Positions 1-7,482 of a DNA stretch of 64,000 nucleotides are shown here, piece by piece. How positions within the stretch are numbered: position 1 is the first letter of the stretch; every line of letters starts with the position of its first letter. The stretch lies in NCBI GenBank assembly GCA_016213205.1, contig JACRAZ010000099.1:1-64000 (forward strand), read 5' to 3'. A program made the translations under genes and the position numbers. A model generated the notes under the pieces. It saw only the letters and a program-made list of their open reading frames with translations, made no database searches and was not told where the DNA came from. This stretch comes from Burkholderiales bacterium. Lineage in GTDB: Bacteria > Pseudomonadota > Gammaproteobacteria > Burkholderiales > Burkholderiaceae_C.

Positions 1-341
1 CGCCACGCCCCGGCGCCTCTGCCGCGCGCCCGGTGGGCCCGGCGGGTCCGCTGCCCCCCGCCGCGCGGCCGGGCGCCGGCACGGCGGCGCCGGCGGCCGT
101 GTCGCAGTTCTATGCGCTCGTGACACGCCCGGTGCGCAGCCGCTCCGAAGCCGAAACCCTGCTGCGGCGCCTGCGCGCGGAAACCGACCGCATCAACCAT
201 CCCACCGCCAGCCAGGTCGGCCTGCAGGAAACACGGGAGGGCTGGCGCGTGACCTGGTGGCCCTTCACCAACCCACGCCAGGCCGAGAACGCGCGCGTGG
301 CGCTGGCCCGGCGCATCGAACTCGAGGTGATCGAGTTCTAG
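1..341 (+). CDS. C-terminal part of a SPOR-like domain protein (cut by window edge)
   Basis: The reading frame is open from the first complete codon (base 3) to the stop at 341, so this is probably the end of a longer protein; a GTG at 33 is the only internal start seen early on. The N-terminal part is Pro/Ala-rich and looks like a linker. The last 75 or so residues (FYALVTRPVRSR, then GWRVTWWPFTN, then AENARVALARR) have the alternating strand/helix look and length of SPOR peptidoglycan-binding domains. Family membership is inferred from pattern only. It lies just before ureE, but nothing in it suggests a urease role. Confidence 0.5.
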   Translation, partial: PRPGASAARPVGPAGPLPPAARPGAGTAAPAAVSQFYALVTRPVRSRSEAETLLRRLRAETDRINHPTASQVGLQETREGWRVTWWPFTNPRQAENARVALARRIELEVIEF

Positions 342-357
342 CGCCCGCCCGTGGCGC

Positions 358-363
358 GACAAT
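358..363 (+). promoter_or_regulatory. -10-like element placing ureE start at +1
   Basis: GACAAT ends exactly 6 nt before the ureE ATG at 370, so transcription would start at or within a base of the start codon. No convincing -35 is visible. It is reported because the same spacing recurs at fbpB, fbpC, ureG and yceD in this window. Confidence 0.4.
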
Positions 364-369
364 CGCGCC

Positions 370-924
370 ATGCTGACGATCAACAAGCTCATTGCCCGGG
401 GCCGCGGGCTGGCGGCGGTGCTGCTGCGGCGCGCCGCCACGGTGTCGCTCGACTGGGACGTGCGGCAGAAAAGCCGCTTCGACACCACCGATTCCACCGG
501 CCGTCACCTGGGCGTGTTCCTGCCGCGTGGCACCGTGGTGCGCGGCGGCGACGTGCTGGTGGCCGAGGACGGCTCGCTGGTGCGCGTGGAGGCCGCGCCG
601 CAGCCGGTGCTGGTGGTGCGCCACTGCGCGGCGCACGGCACGCCCTTCGATCTGCTGCGTGCGGCCTACCACCTGGGCAACCGACACGTGGCGCTGGAGC
701 TGCAGCCCGACCACCTGAAGCTCGAGCCCGACCATGTGCTGGCCGACCTGCTGCGACACCAGCACCTGATCGTCAGCGAGGAGAACGCCCCGTTCGAACC
801 GGAGGCAGGCGCCTACGCGAGCACGGGCCATGCGCACGCGCACCACGGGGGCCCGACGGCCGGCCACGGTCATGGGCACGACCACGACCACGACCACGAC
901 CACGGCCACGGCCACCCGCATTGA
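370..924 (+). CDS. ureE: Urease accessory protein UreE (nickel chaperone)
   Basis: UreE is a cytosolic dimeric nickel chaperone that delivers Ni to the UreFGD-urease assembly complex. The 184-residue product has the usual N-terminal beta domain ([18 protein letters not shown], about residues 29-46) and a ferredoxin-like metal domain with [13 protein letters not shown], which contains the conserved GNRH. It ends in a tail of alternating His/Asp/Gly (about 155-184), the classical nickel-binding tail, longer than in many homologues. The stop codon overlaps the ureF start (TGATG), so ureE and ureF are translationally coupled. Structural genes ureABC are not in the window and would be expected upstream. 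Confidence 0.95.
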   Translation: MLTINKLIARGRGLAAVLLRRAATVSLDWDVRQKSRFDTTDSTGRHLGVFLPRGTVVRGGDVLVAEDGSLVRVEAAPQPVLVVRHCAAHGTPFDLLRAAYHLGNRHVALELQPDHLKLEPDHVLADLLRHQHLIVSEENAPFEPEAGAYASTGHAHAHHGGPTAGHGHGHDHDHDHDHGHGHPH

Positions 925-1607
925 TGGCGCCGCTGCTGGCCTTGATGCGCCTGGCCTCGCCGGCCTTGCCGGTGGGCGGCTTCAGCTACTCCGAAGGGCT
1001 GGAAGCCGCGGTCGACGCCGGGTGCGTGGCCGACGAAGCCAGCGCGCTGCCGTGGCTGCAGCACCAGTTGCGGCTCACGCTGCAACGGGCCGAACTGCCG
1101 TTGCTGGCCTCGGCGCATGCGGCCTGGCAAGCGCGGGACCTGGCCCGCGTAGAGGCCCTGAACGACTGGCTCATGCAGACGCGCGAGACGCGCGAGCTGC
1201 GCCTGCAGTGCGAGCAGATGGGCCGCTCGCTCACCGATTGGCTGCGCCAGCGGCCCGGTGCCGACGACCGCGTGGCCGCGCTGCGGGCGCTGAAGCCCGC
1301 CCCCGGCTGGCCGGTGGCCTTCGCCCTGGCCGGCGTGCTCGCTGGCGCAACGCCGCGTGAGCTGCTGCTGACCTTTGGCTTCGCCTGGGCCGAGAACATG
1401 GTGCAGGCCGCGCTGAAGGCGGTGCCGCTGGGCCAGAGTGCCGGCCAGCGCCTGCTCGATGCGCTGGCCGATGCACTGCCCGCCGTGGCCGATGCCGCGC
1501 TGGCCACGGCCGCCGAAGGGGACGCCTGCCGCCAGAGCTTCGCACCGATGCTGGCCATCCTGTCGGCCCGGCACGAGGCGCAGTATTCGCGCCTGTTCCG
1601 TTCCTGA
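924..1607 (+). CDS. ureF: Urease accessory protein UreF
   Basis: UreF joins UreD and UreG in the GTP-dependent urease activation complex and acts as a checkpoint on UreG GTPase activity. The ATG at 924 overlaps the ureE stop and gives 227 residues, the normal family length; the same frame is open further upstream, but that extension lies inside ureE. Family signatures are the N-terminal [20 protein letters not shown], the mid-region [15 protein letters not shown] and the near-C-terminal [11 protein letters not shown]. The protein is all-helical as expected. ureG follows 34 nt later. Confidence 0.94.
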   Translation: MAPLLALMRLASPALPVGGFSYSEGLEAAVDAGCVADEASALPWLQHQLRLTLQRAELPLLASAHAAWQARDLARVEALNDWLMQTRETRELRLQCEQMGRSLTDWLRQRPGADDRVAALRALKPAPGWPVAFALAGVLAGATPRELLLTFGFAWAENMVQAALKAVPLGQSAGQRLLDALADALPAVADAALATAAEGDACRQSFAPMLAILSARHEAQYSRLFRS

Positions 1608-1628
1608 TGCGGCGCCAGGCCCGCTCGC

Positions 1629-1634
1629 TACACT
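1629..1634 (+). promoter_or_regulatory. -10-like element immediately before ureG
   Basis: TACACT lies 7 nt before the ureG ATG in the 34-nt ureF-ureG gap. It would give a nearly leaderless ureG transcript from inside the operon, in addition to readthrough from ureE. No -35 is recognisable. Confidence 0.35.
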
Positions 1635-1641
1635 GCGCCCC

Positions 1642-2289
1642 ATGAGTTCAGCGCTGCACACCATCCCGGGCCGATCGAAGAAACTGCCGCCGCTGCGCGT
1701 GGGCGTGGGCGGCCCGGTGGGCTCGGGCAAGACCACGCTGGTCGAGATGCTGTGCAAGACCATGCGCGAGCGCTGGGACCTGGTGGTCATCACCAACGAC
1801 ATCTACACCAAGGAAGACCAGCGCCTGCTCACCGTGGCCGGTGCGCTGGCGCCCGAGCGCATCATGGGTGTCGAGACCGGCGGCTGCCCGCACACGGCGA
1901 TCCGCGAAGATGCCTCGATCAACCTCGAGGCGGTGGACCGCATGCTCGAGCGCTTCCCCGACGCGGACATCGTGTTCATCGAATCGGGTGGCGACAACCT
2001 GGCCGCCACCTTCAGCCCTGAGCTCAGCGACCTGACGATCTACGTGATCGACGTCGCCGCCGGCGAGAAGATCCCGCGCAAGGGCGGGCCCGGCATCACC
2101 AAGAGCGACCTGTTCGTCATCAACAAGACCGACCTCGCGCCGCACGTGGGCGCCGACCTGGCCGTGATGGAAGCCGACACCCGGCGCATGCGCCCGAACC
2201 GCCCGCACGTGATGACCAACCTGCGCACCCACCAGGGCCTGGCCGAGGTGGTGCGCTTCATCGAGACCAAGGGCCTGCTCGCAGGCTGA
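1642..2289 (+). CDS. ureG: Urease accessory GTPase UreG
   Basis: UreG is a SIMIBI-class GTPase that couples GTP hydrolysis to nickel insertion into urease. The 215-residue product begins at the ATG at 1642; the frame is open upstream but that part overlaps ureF. Visible motifs are the P-loop [10 protein letters not shown] (about residues 23-32), [10 protein letters not shown], the CPH-type nickel site in [23 protein letters not shown], and the guanine-specificity motif NKTD. It is the last gene of the urease accessory group; an unrelated CorA gene follows after 19 nt. Confidence 0.97.
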   Translation: MSSALHTIPGRSKKLPPLRVGVGGPVGSGKTTLVEMLCKTMRERWDLVVITNDIYTKEDQRLLTVAGALAPERIMGVETGGCPHTAIREDASINLEAVDRMLERFPDADIVFIESGGDNLAATFSPELSDLTIYVIDVAAGEKIPRKGGPGITKSDLFVINKTDLAPHVGADLAVMEADTRRMRPNRPHVMTNLRTHQGLAEVVRFIETKGLLAG

Positions 2290-2308
2290 CCCCCCGAACG
2301 GCTGCGCC

Positions 2309-3277
2309 ATGCTGGTCAACTGCGTCGCCTACCGCGAGGGCAACAAGCTGGCCGACATCCCGGTCGAGGCGATCAGCGAGCACCTGCACCAGCCCGATTG
2401 CTTCGTCTGGGTGGCGCTGCGCGATGCCGGAGAGGCCGAGCTCGAGCAGATGCAGGACGAGTTCGGCCTGCACGACCTGGCGGTGGAGGATGCCCGCCAC
2501 GGCCACCAGCGGCCCAAGATCGAGGAGTACGGCGACGTGCTCTTCGTCGTGCTGCACCTGGTGGAGTTCAGCCCCACCGACGAGCTGCGGCTGGGCGAGG
2601 TGCACATCTTCGCCGGGCAGAACTTCGTGCTGTCGGTGCGCAACCGCAGCACCCAGGGCTTCCTCGGCGTGCGCCAGCGCTGCGAGCGTGAGCCGCACCT
2701 GCTGCGCGGCGGCACCGGCTTCGTGCTGTATGCGTTGATGGACGCTGTCGTCGACCGTTATTTCCCGATCGTCGACGCGCTGGAAACCGAGCTCGAGACC
2801 ATCGAGGGCCAGATCTTCGAGCGCAACGCCGGCCGCGCCAACATCGAGCGCCTGTACGAGCTGAAGCACAAGGTCACCGCGCTGCGCCATGCGGTGGCGC
2901 CGCTGCTGGAGGCGGTGACCAAGCTGCACGGCGGCCGCGTGCCGGCGGTGTGTGCCAGCAGCGAGGCCTACTTCCGCGACGTGAACGACCACCTGGCGCG
3001 CATCCTGAACTCGATCGACACCATCCGCGACACCATCGGCACCGCGATCCAGGTGAACCTGTCGATGGTGACGATCGAGGAATCCGAGGTCACCAAGCGC
3101 CTGGCGGCCTGGGCCGGCATCTTTGCGGTGGCCACCTTCTTCGTCGGCGTCTGGGGCATGAACTTCGAGCACATGCCCGAGCTGAAATGGCCCTGGGGCT
3201 ACCCGGCCGCGCTGGGGCTGATCGGCACCACCTGCGGCCTGATGTGGTGGCGCTTCCGACGCGCCGGCTGGGTGTAG
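2309..3277 (+). CDS. corA: CorA-family divalent-cation (Mg2+/Co2+) channel
   Basis: CorA proteins are pentameric inner-membrane Mg2+ channels that also pass Co2+ and Ni2+. The 322-residue product has a long acidic cytosolic domain, the helix leading to LAAWAGIFAVATFFVGVWGMNFEHMPEL with the family-defining GMN loop at the end of TM1, and a second TM (PAALGLIGTTCGLMWW) before a short basic C-terminus. It is 19 nt downstream of ureG on the same strand, so co-transcription with a nickel-enzyme locus is possible. A nickel-supply role is only an inference. Start ATG 2309 agrees with family length. Confidence 0.9.
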   Translation: MLVNCVAYREGNKLADIPVEAISEHLHQPDCFVWVALRDAGEAELEQMQDEFGLHDLAVEDARHGHQRPKIEEYGDVLFVVLHLVEFSPTDELRLGEVHIFAGQNFVLSVRNRSTQGFLGVRQRCEREPHLLRGGTGFVLYALMDAVVDRYFPIVDALETELETIEGQIFERNAGRANIERLYELKHKVTALRHAVAPLLEAVTKLHGGRVPAVCASSEAYFRDVNDHLARILNSIDTIRDTIGTAIQVNLSMVTIEESEVTKRLAAWAGIFAVATFFVGVWGMNFEHMPELKWPWGYPAALGLIGTTCGLMWWRFRRAGWV

Positions 3278-3280
3278 CCC

Positions 3281-3300
3281 GCGCGCGGCACGCCGCGCGC
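3281..3300 (+). terminator. GC hairpin after corA
   Basis: A perfect 8-bp stem GCGCGCGG/CCGCGCGC with a 4-nt loop begins 4 nt after the corA stop. There is no T-tract, so it may be a weak or Rho-assisted terminator for the ure-corA transcript. Confidence 0.35.
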
Positions 3301-3325
3301 AGCCCCGGCCGGGCGACGCGCCGGG

Positions 3326-3366
3326 TTGACCGCGATCAGATACTTGCGAATGATTCTTGTTATGAT
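3326..3366 (+). promoter_or_regulatory. fbpA promoter with overlapping Fur-box-like operator
   Basis: TTGACC (3326-3331) is followed after 17 nt by AATGAT (3349-3354). A second candidate is the extended -10 TGTTATGAT (3358-3366). Bases 3346-3364 (GCGAATGATTCTTGTTATG) match the classical 19-bp Fur consensus at 12 of 19 positions, centred on the promoter core. Iron-loaded Fur bound here would block RNA polymerase. It stands out as AT-rich against the GC-rich flanks. The regulation is inferred from sequence and from the iron-uptake gene that follows. Confidence 0.6.
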
Positions 3367-3401
3367 TTCAGCCCATCCGGTCTGAATCCAAGGTCTTCGC
3401 C

Positions 3402-4430
3402 ATGTCCCGTCGCCCCCTCCTGGCCCTGCTGCCCACGCTGATCGGCACGCTGCTGTGCGCCCCGGCCACGCAGGCGCAAGACCAGGTGCTGAACATCTAT
3501 TCGGCCCGCCACTACCAGACCGACGAAGCGCTGTACGCCAACTTCACCAAGGCCACCGGCATCAAGATCAACCGGCTGGACGGCAAGGAAGACGAGCTCG
3601 TCGAACGCATCCGAAACGAGGGCACGGCCAGCCCGGCCGACCTGCTGATCACGGTGGATGCGGCCCGGCTGGAAGTGGCCGATGCGCTGGGCCTGTTCCA
3701 GCCGGTGAAATCCAAGCTGCTGGAAGAGCGTGTGCCGGCCGGCCTGCGCACGCCCACCTGGGTGGCGTTCTCCACCCGCGCGCGGGTCATCGTCTACAAC
3801 AAGGTGGCGCTCAAGCGCGAGGCGGTGCAGAACTATGCCGACCTCGCCACGCTGGCACTCAAGGGCCAGGTGTGCATGCGTTCGGGCTCGCACCCGTACA
3901 ACCTGTCGCTGGGCGCCGCGATGATCGCGCACGAGGGCGAGGCCAGAACGGAAGCCTGGGCCCGTGGCCTGGTGGCCAACTTCGCGCGCTCGCCCAAGGG
4001 CGGCGACACCGACCAGATCAAGGCCGTGGCCGCGGGCGAATGCGGCGTGACGATCTCGAACACCTACTACCTGGTGCGCATGATGCGCTCCACCAATGCG
4101 CAGGACCAGCAGGCGATCAACGCGGTGGGCATCGTCTGGCCCAACCAGGCCAGCTGGGGCACGCATGTCAACGTCTCCGGTGCCGGCGTGCTCAAGCACG
4201 CGCCGCACCGCGAGGCAGCGCTGAAGTTCATGGAGTACCTGGCCAGCGACGAGGCCCAGGCCTACTTCGCCAACGGCAACAACGAATGGCCGGTGGTCAA
4301 GGGCGCCGCGGTGGCGAACAAGGAGCTCAGCGCACTGGGCAGCTTCAAGCCCGACGCGCTGCCGATCGGCGAGCTGGCCAAGACCACCGTGCAGGCGCAG
4401 AAGCTGTTCGACCGCGCGGGCTGGAAGTAG
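3402..4430 (+). CDS. fbpA: Periplasmic ferric-iron-binding protein of an ABC transporter
   Basis: This 342-residue product resembles the FbpA/FutA/AfuA family, which captures Fe3+ in the periplasm and hands it to the FbpBC permease. It has a Sec signal peptide (LLALLPTLIGTLLCAPATQAQ, cleavage near residue 25), then VLNIYSARHYQTDEALY, the typical start of the mature protein. A paired tyrosine (ISNTYYLVRM) matches the tyrosines that ligate iron. ATG 3402 has a weak AAGG upstream. A Fur-like box lies on its promoter. It is followed by a terminator, so permease and ATPase are not co-transcribed with it. Iron is the best guess for the ligand. Confidence 0.9.
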   Translation: MSRRPLLALLPTLIGTLLCAPATQAQDQVLNIYSARHYQTDEALYANFTKATGIKINRLDGKEDELVERIRNEGTASPADLLITVDAARLEVADALGLFQPVKSKLLEERVPAGLRTPTWVAFSTRARVIVYNKVALKREAVQNYADLATLALKGQVCMRSGSHPYNLSLGAAMIAHEGEARTEAWARGLVANFARSPKGGDTDQIKAVAAGECGVTISNTYYLVRMMRSTNAQDQQAINAVGIVWPNQASWGTHVNVSGAGVLKHAPHREAALKFMEYLASDEAQAYFANGNNEWPVVKGAAVANKELSALGSFKPDALPIGELAKTTVQAQKLFDRAGWK

Positions 4431-4471
4431 TGAGCCCCGGCCGCCTGGCGGCCGCCCCCGAGGGGCTGATC

Positions 4472-4501
4472 AAACCCGACCGGGCGACCCGGATCGGGTT
4501 T
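4472..4501. terminator. Bidirectional intrinsic terminator between fbpA and fbpB
   Basis: AAACCCGA-CCGGG-CGA-CCCGG-A-TCGGGTTT forms a 13-bp stem with one bulged A and A/T ends on both sides. This is the arrangement expected between convergent genes. Confidence 0.75.
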
Positions 4502-4574
4502 GACGCTTCGGCACACACCCCGCACCCCTGGTCGCTGCGCGACCTGTCCCCTGCCGGGGAGCGGCGCGCGCTGC

Positions 4575-6248
4575 TCAGGTGACCGAGACACGCTGCCCGC
4601 GGGCGATCTGCCGGCACAGGATGAACATCGGCAGCAGGCCCACCCCCACGATGGCCAGCGCCGCGGTGGAGGCCTCGGCCAGGCGTTCGTCGGAGGCCAG
4701 CGTGTAGGCCTGGGTGGCCAGGGTGTCAAAGTTGAACGGGCGCATCACCAGCGTGGCGGGCAGCTCCTTCATCACGTCGATGAACACCAGCAGCGCCGCG
4801 GTGAGCAGGCTGCCGCGCAGCAGCGGCAGGTGCACCCGCCGCATCGTGGCCAGCGGGCCGTGGCCCAGGCTGCGTGCTGCGTCATCCATGTGCGGTGTGA
4901 TCTTCGCGAGCCCAGCGCCCACCGTCTGCACGGCCGCGGTGAGATAACGCACGAGGCACGCGTACACCAGGGCCGCGATGGTGCCGGTGAACAGCAGCCC
5001 GACCTCCACCTGGAACAGCTCGCGCAGCGCGGCGGCCAGCAGGTGGTCGAGCCGGGTCACCGGGATCAGCACGCCGACGGCGATCACCGAGCCGGGCAGC
5101 GCATAACCCAGGCCAGCCACCCGGTGGGCCCAGCGCATGGCCGGCCCGCGGTGCACGCGGGCCGCATAACCCAGCAGCAGCGCCATCAGCACCGCCAGCA
5201 CGGCCGTGCTGCCGGCCAGCAGCACGCTGTTGCCCGCCAGCGAGAAGAAGCGCGTGCCGAACTGCGCATCACCCTGCGCCAGCGCCATGCGCAGCAGCAG
5301 CCCGGCGGGCAGCAGGAAACCCAGCACCAGCGGCACCGAACACCCGGCCGAGGCCAGCGCGGCACGCACGCCGGCCAGCGGCTCACGCGCGGTGCCGGTG
5401 CGGCGCAGGCTGCTGTCGTCGTAGCGCGAGCCGGCGCGCGACAGGCGCTCCAGCGCCAGCACCGCCACCACGAAACCCAGCAAGGCCACCGCCAGCTGGG
5501 CCGCGGCAACGCGGTCGCCCAACGAGAACCAGGCGCGGTAGATGCCGGTGGTGAAGGTCTGCACCGCGAAGTACGAGACCGTGCCGTAGTCGGCCAGCGT
5601 CTCCATCAGTGCCAGCGCCATGCCGCCGGCAATCGCCGGCCGCGCCAGCGGCAGCGACACGCGCAGGAAGCTGCGCCAGGGCGACAGCCCCATCGAGCGC
5701 GCCACCTCCACCAGCCCGCCGGCACGCTCGATGAATGCGGTGCGCGCGAGCATGTAGACGTAGGGGTAGAGCACGAACGAGAACATCAGCACCGCACCAC
5801 CGGTGGAGCGCACGTCCGGAAACCAGTAGTCGGCACGGCGCCAGCCGAACCACTCGCGCAGCGTGGTCTGCACCGGGCCCACGTACTGCAGCAGATCGGT
5901 GTAGGTGTAGGCCGCCACGTAGGCCGGCATCGCCAGCGGCAGCACCAGGGCCCACTCGAACACCGTGCGCAACGGGAACTCGTACCGGGTGACCAGCCAG
6001 GCCGACCCCACACCGAGCGCCGCCACGCCCACGGCCACGCCGGCGGTGAGCCACAGCGTCGTCACCACGTACTCGGGCAGCACCGTGGCCAGCAGGTGGG
6101 TCCAGGTGTCACCGGTGCCGCCGGCCAGCACGTGCAGCCCCACCGACAGCAGCGGTGCGGCCACCAGTGCCGCAATGGCCAACGCACCGAGCATCAGCCA
6201 CGAAGGGCGCAGCGGCAGGGGTCGGGCCATCGGATCGGAACGCAGCAC
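4575..6248 (-). CDS. fbpB: Ferric-iron ABC transporter permease (FbpB-like, duplicated permease domain)
   Basis: A 557-residue inner-membrane permease with about 12 hydrophobic segments and two BPD-type permease modules, as in FbpB/HitB/SfuB. The EAA loops are visible as VEVARSMGLSPWRSFLRVSLPLARP (N half, quoted in two parts: VEVARSMGLSPW and RSFLRVSLPLARP) and DDAARSLGHGPLATM with RRVHLPLL (C half). It would transport Fe3+ delivered by the binding protein encoded at 3402-4430. The GTG start at 6248 was chosen because TACACT lies exactly 6 nt upstream; an ATG six codons later is the alternative. It runs convergently to fbpA and divergently from fbpC, an unusual layout for a normally collinear fbpABC operon. 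Confidence 0.9.
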   Translation of the reverse strand: MLRSDPMARPLPLRPSWLMLGALAIAALVAAPLLSVGLHVLAGGTGDTWTHLLATVLPEYVVTTLWLTAGVAVGVAALGVGSAWLVTRYEFPLRTVFEWALVLPLAMPAYVAAYTYTDLLQYVGPVQTTLREWFGWRRADYWFPDVRSTGGAVLMFSFVLYPYVYMLARTAFIERAGGLVEVARSMGLSPWRSFLRVSLPLARPAIAGGMALALMETLADYGTVSYFAVQTFTTGIYRAWFSLGDRVAAAQLAVALLGFVVAVLALERLSRAGSRYDDSSLRRTGTAREPLAGVRAALASAGCSVPLVLGFLLPAGLLLRMALAQGDAQFGTRFFSLAGNSVLLAGSTAVLAVLMALLLGYAARVHRGPAMRWAHRVAGLGYALPGSVIAVGVLIPVTRLDHLLAAALRELFQVEVGLLFTGTIAALVYACLVRYLTAAVQTVGAGLAKITPHMDDAARSLGHGPLATMRRVHLPLLRGSLLTAALLVFIDVMKELPATLVMRPFNFDTLATQAYTLASDERLAEASTAALAIVGVGLLPMFILCRQIARGQRVSVT

Positions 6249-6254
6249 GGGCTC

Positions 6255-6260
6255 AGTGTA
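6255..6260 (-). promoter_or_regulatory. -10-like element for leaderless fbpB
   Basis: On the minus strand TACACT is followed by 6 nt and then the GTG at 6248. The 97-bp divergent region shared with fbpC contains no Fur-like sequence that I can see. Confidence 0.45.
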
Positions 6261-6333
6261 TCGGCGCGCTCCACCGCCGGCTGCCGCACCGCAACGGGCG
6301 CGGCCCCGTGCGGGCGCAGGCGGGCGCTGCCCG

Positions 6334-6339
6334 TATCAT
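6334..6339 (+). promoter_or_regulatory. -10-like element for leaderless fbpC
   Basis: TATCAT is followed by 6 nt and the fbpC ATG at 6346, mirroring the fbpB arrangement on the other strand of the same short divergent region. Confidence 0.45.
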
Positions 6340-6345
6340 CGACCC

Positions 6346-7437
6346 ATGTCTTCCGCCCCTTGGCTCGATGTCGACGACATCAGCGTCGGCTACGGCCGTC
6401 GCGCGGTGGTCGAGCACCTGTCGATCCGGCTCGAGCCCGGCGCCATCGGCTGCCTGCTGGGCCCCTCGGGCTGTGGCAAGACGACGGTGCTGCGCGCCAT
6501 CGCCGGCTTCGAGCCGGTGCGGGCCGGCCGCATCCGGCTGGGTGGCCAGCTGGTCAGTGGCGAGGGCCACCAGCTGCCGCCGGAAGCACGGCGCATCGGC
6601 ATGGTGTTCCAGGACCACGCGCTGTTCCCGCACCTGAGCGTGGCCGCCAACGTGAGCTTCGGCCTGCAGGGCCGCCCCGATGTCACCCAACGAACGCTGC
6701 AGATGCTCGAGACGGTGGGCCTGGCGCATGCTGCGAACCGCTATCCGCACGAGCTCTCGGGCGGGCAGCAGCAGCGTGTGGCGCTGGCCCGGGCGCTGGC
6801 GCCGGAGCCCGCGTTGCTGCTGCTGGACGAGCCCTTCGCCAACCTCGACATCGAGCTGCGCGAGCGCCTGGGCGGCGAGCTGCGCCACCTGCTGAAGGCC
6901 GCCGGCACCACCGGCCTGATGGTCACGCACGACCAGCACGAGGCGTTCGCGATTGCCGACGACATCGGCATCATGAGCGAGGGACGCATCCAGCAGTGGG
7001 ACACGGCCTACAACCTGTACCACCGCCCGGCCAACCGCTTTGTCGCCGACTTCGTCGGCCAGGGCGCGTTCCTGCCCGGCGTGGTGGCCAGCGGCACGCG
7101 GGTGCAGATGGAGCTGGGCGAGTACCAGAGCCACGAGCCGGTGCGCTGCACCGAGCACGGCGACCTCTGCCCCTCGGGCTGCCAGGTCGATGTGCTGCTG
7201 CGGCCCGACGACGTGGTGCACGACGACGCCAGCCCCGTCACCGCCGAAGTCACGGCCAAGGCCTTCCGCGGCGCGGAGTTCCTGTACACCCTGCGGCTGG
7301 ACAGTGGCGCGACGGTGCTCTCGCTCGTGCCCTCGCACCACAACCACTCGGTCGGCGAGCGCATCGGCATCCGCCTGGAGCTCGACCACGTGGTGGCGTT
7401 CAAGCGCGAAGGCGGGCCGGTGCTGGCCTGCACCTGA
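6346..7437 (+). CDS. fbpC: Ferric-iron ABC transporter ATP-binding protein
   Basis: A 363-residue nucleotide-binding subunit that powers the iron permease encoded divergently at 4575-6248. Walker A is GPSGCGKTT (about residues 40-48), the Q-loop region is GMVFQDHALFPHL, the ABC signature is LSGGQQQR, Walker B is LLLLDEPFANLD and the switch His is in VTHDQHEA. The last 120 or so residues form the TOBE-type regulatory domain of the FbpC/PotA/MalK class. The frame is open upstream of the chosen ATG, but the -10 element 6 nt before 6346 and family length favour this start. It converges on the PrsT-like gene with a hairpin between. Confidence 0.93.
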   Translation: MSSAPWLDVDDISVGYGRRAVVEHLSIRLEPGAIGCLLGPSGCGKTTVLRAIAGFEPVRAGRIRLGGQLVSGEGHQLPPEARRIGMVFQDHALFPHLSVAANVSFGLQGRPDVTQRTLQMLETVGLAHAANRYPHELSGGQQQRVALARALAPEPALLLLDEPFANLDIELRERLGGELRHLLKAAGTTGLMVTHDQHEAFAIADDIGIMSEGRIQQWDTAYNLYHRPANRFVADFVGQGAFLPGVVASGTRVQMELGEYQSHEPVRCTEHGDLCPSGCQVDVLLRPDDVVHDDASPVTAEVTAKAFRGAEFLYTLRLDSGATVLSLVPSHHNHSVGERIGIRLELDHVVAFKREGGPVLACT

Positions 7438-7448
7438 GGGCCGCCCCG

Positions 7449-7467
7449 CCCGCAGCGGCCCTGCGGG
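7449..7467. terminator. Hairpin between convergent fbpC and prsT
   Basis: CCCGCAG-CGGCC-CTGCGGG is a perfect 7-bp stem with a 5-nt loop in the 45-nt gap between convergent stops. There is no T-tract on either side, so intrinsic activity is uncertain. Confidence 0.35.
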
Positions 7468-7482
7468 ACCGGCGCCCAGCGC

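Noticed and set aside
870-921. CCACGA repeats near the ureE end as a possible microsatellite
   Set aside because: They encode the His/Asp nickel-binding tail, so the repetition is explained by protein function.
6249-6345. A Fur box in the fbpB/fbpC divergent region
   Set aside because: The 97 bp are GC-rich and contain no stretch resembling the Fur consensus; only the fbpA promoter has one.
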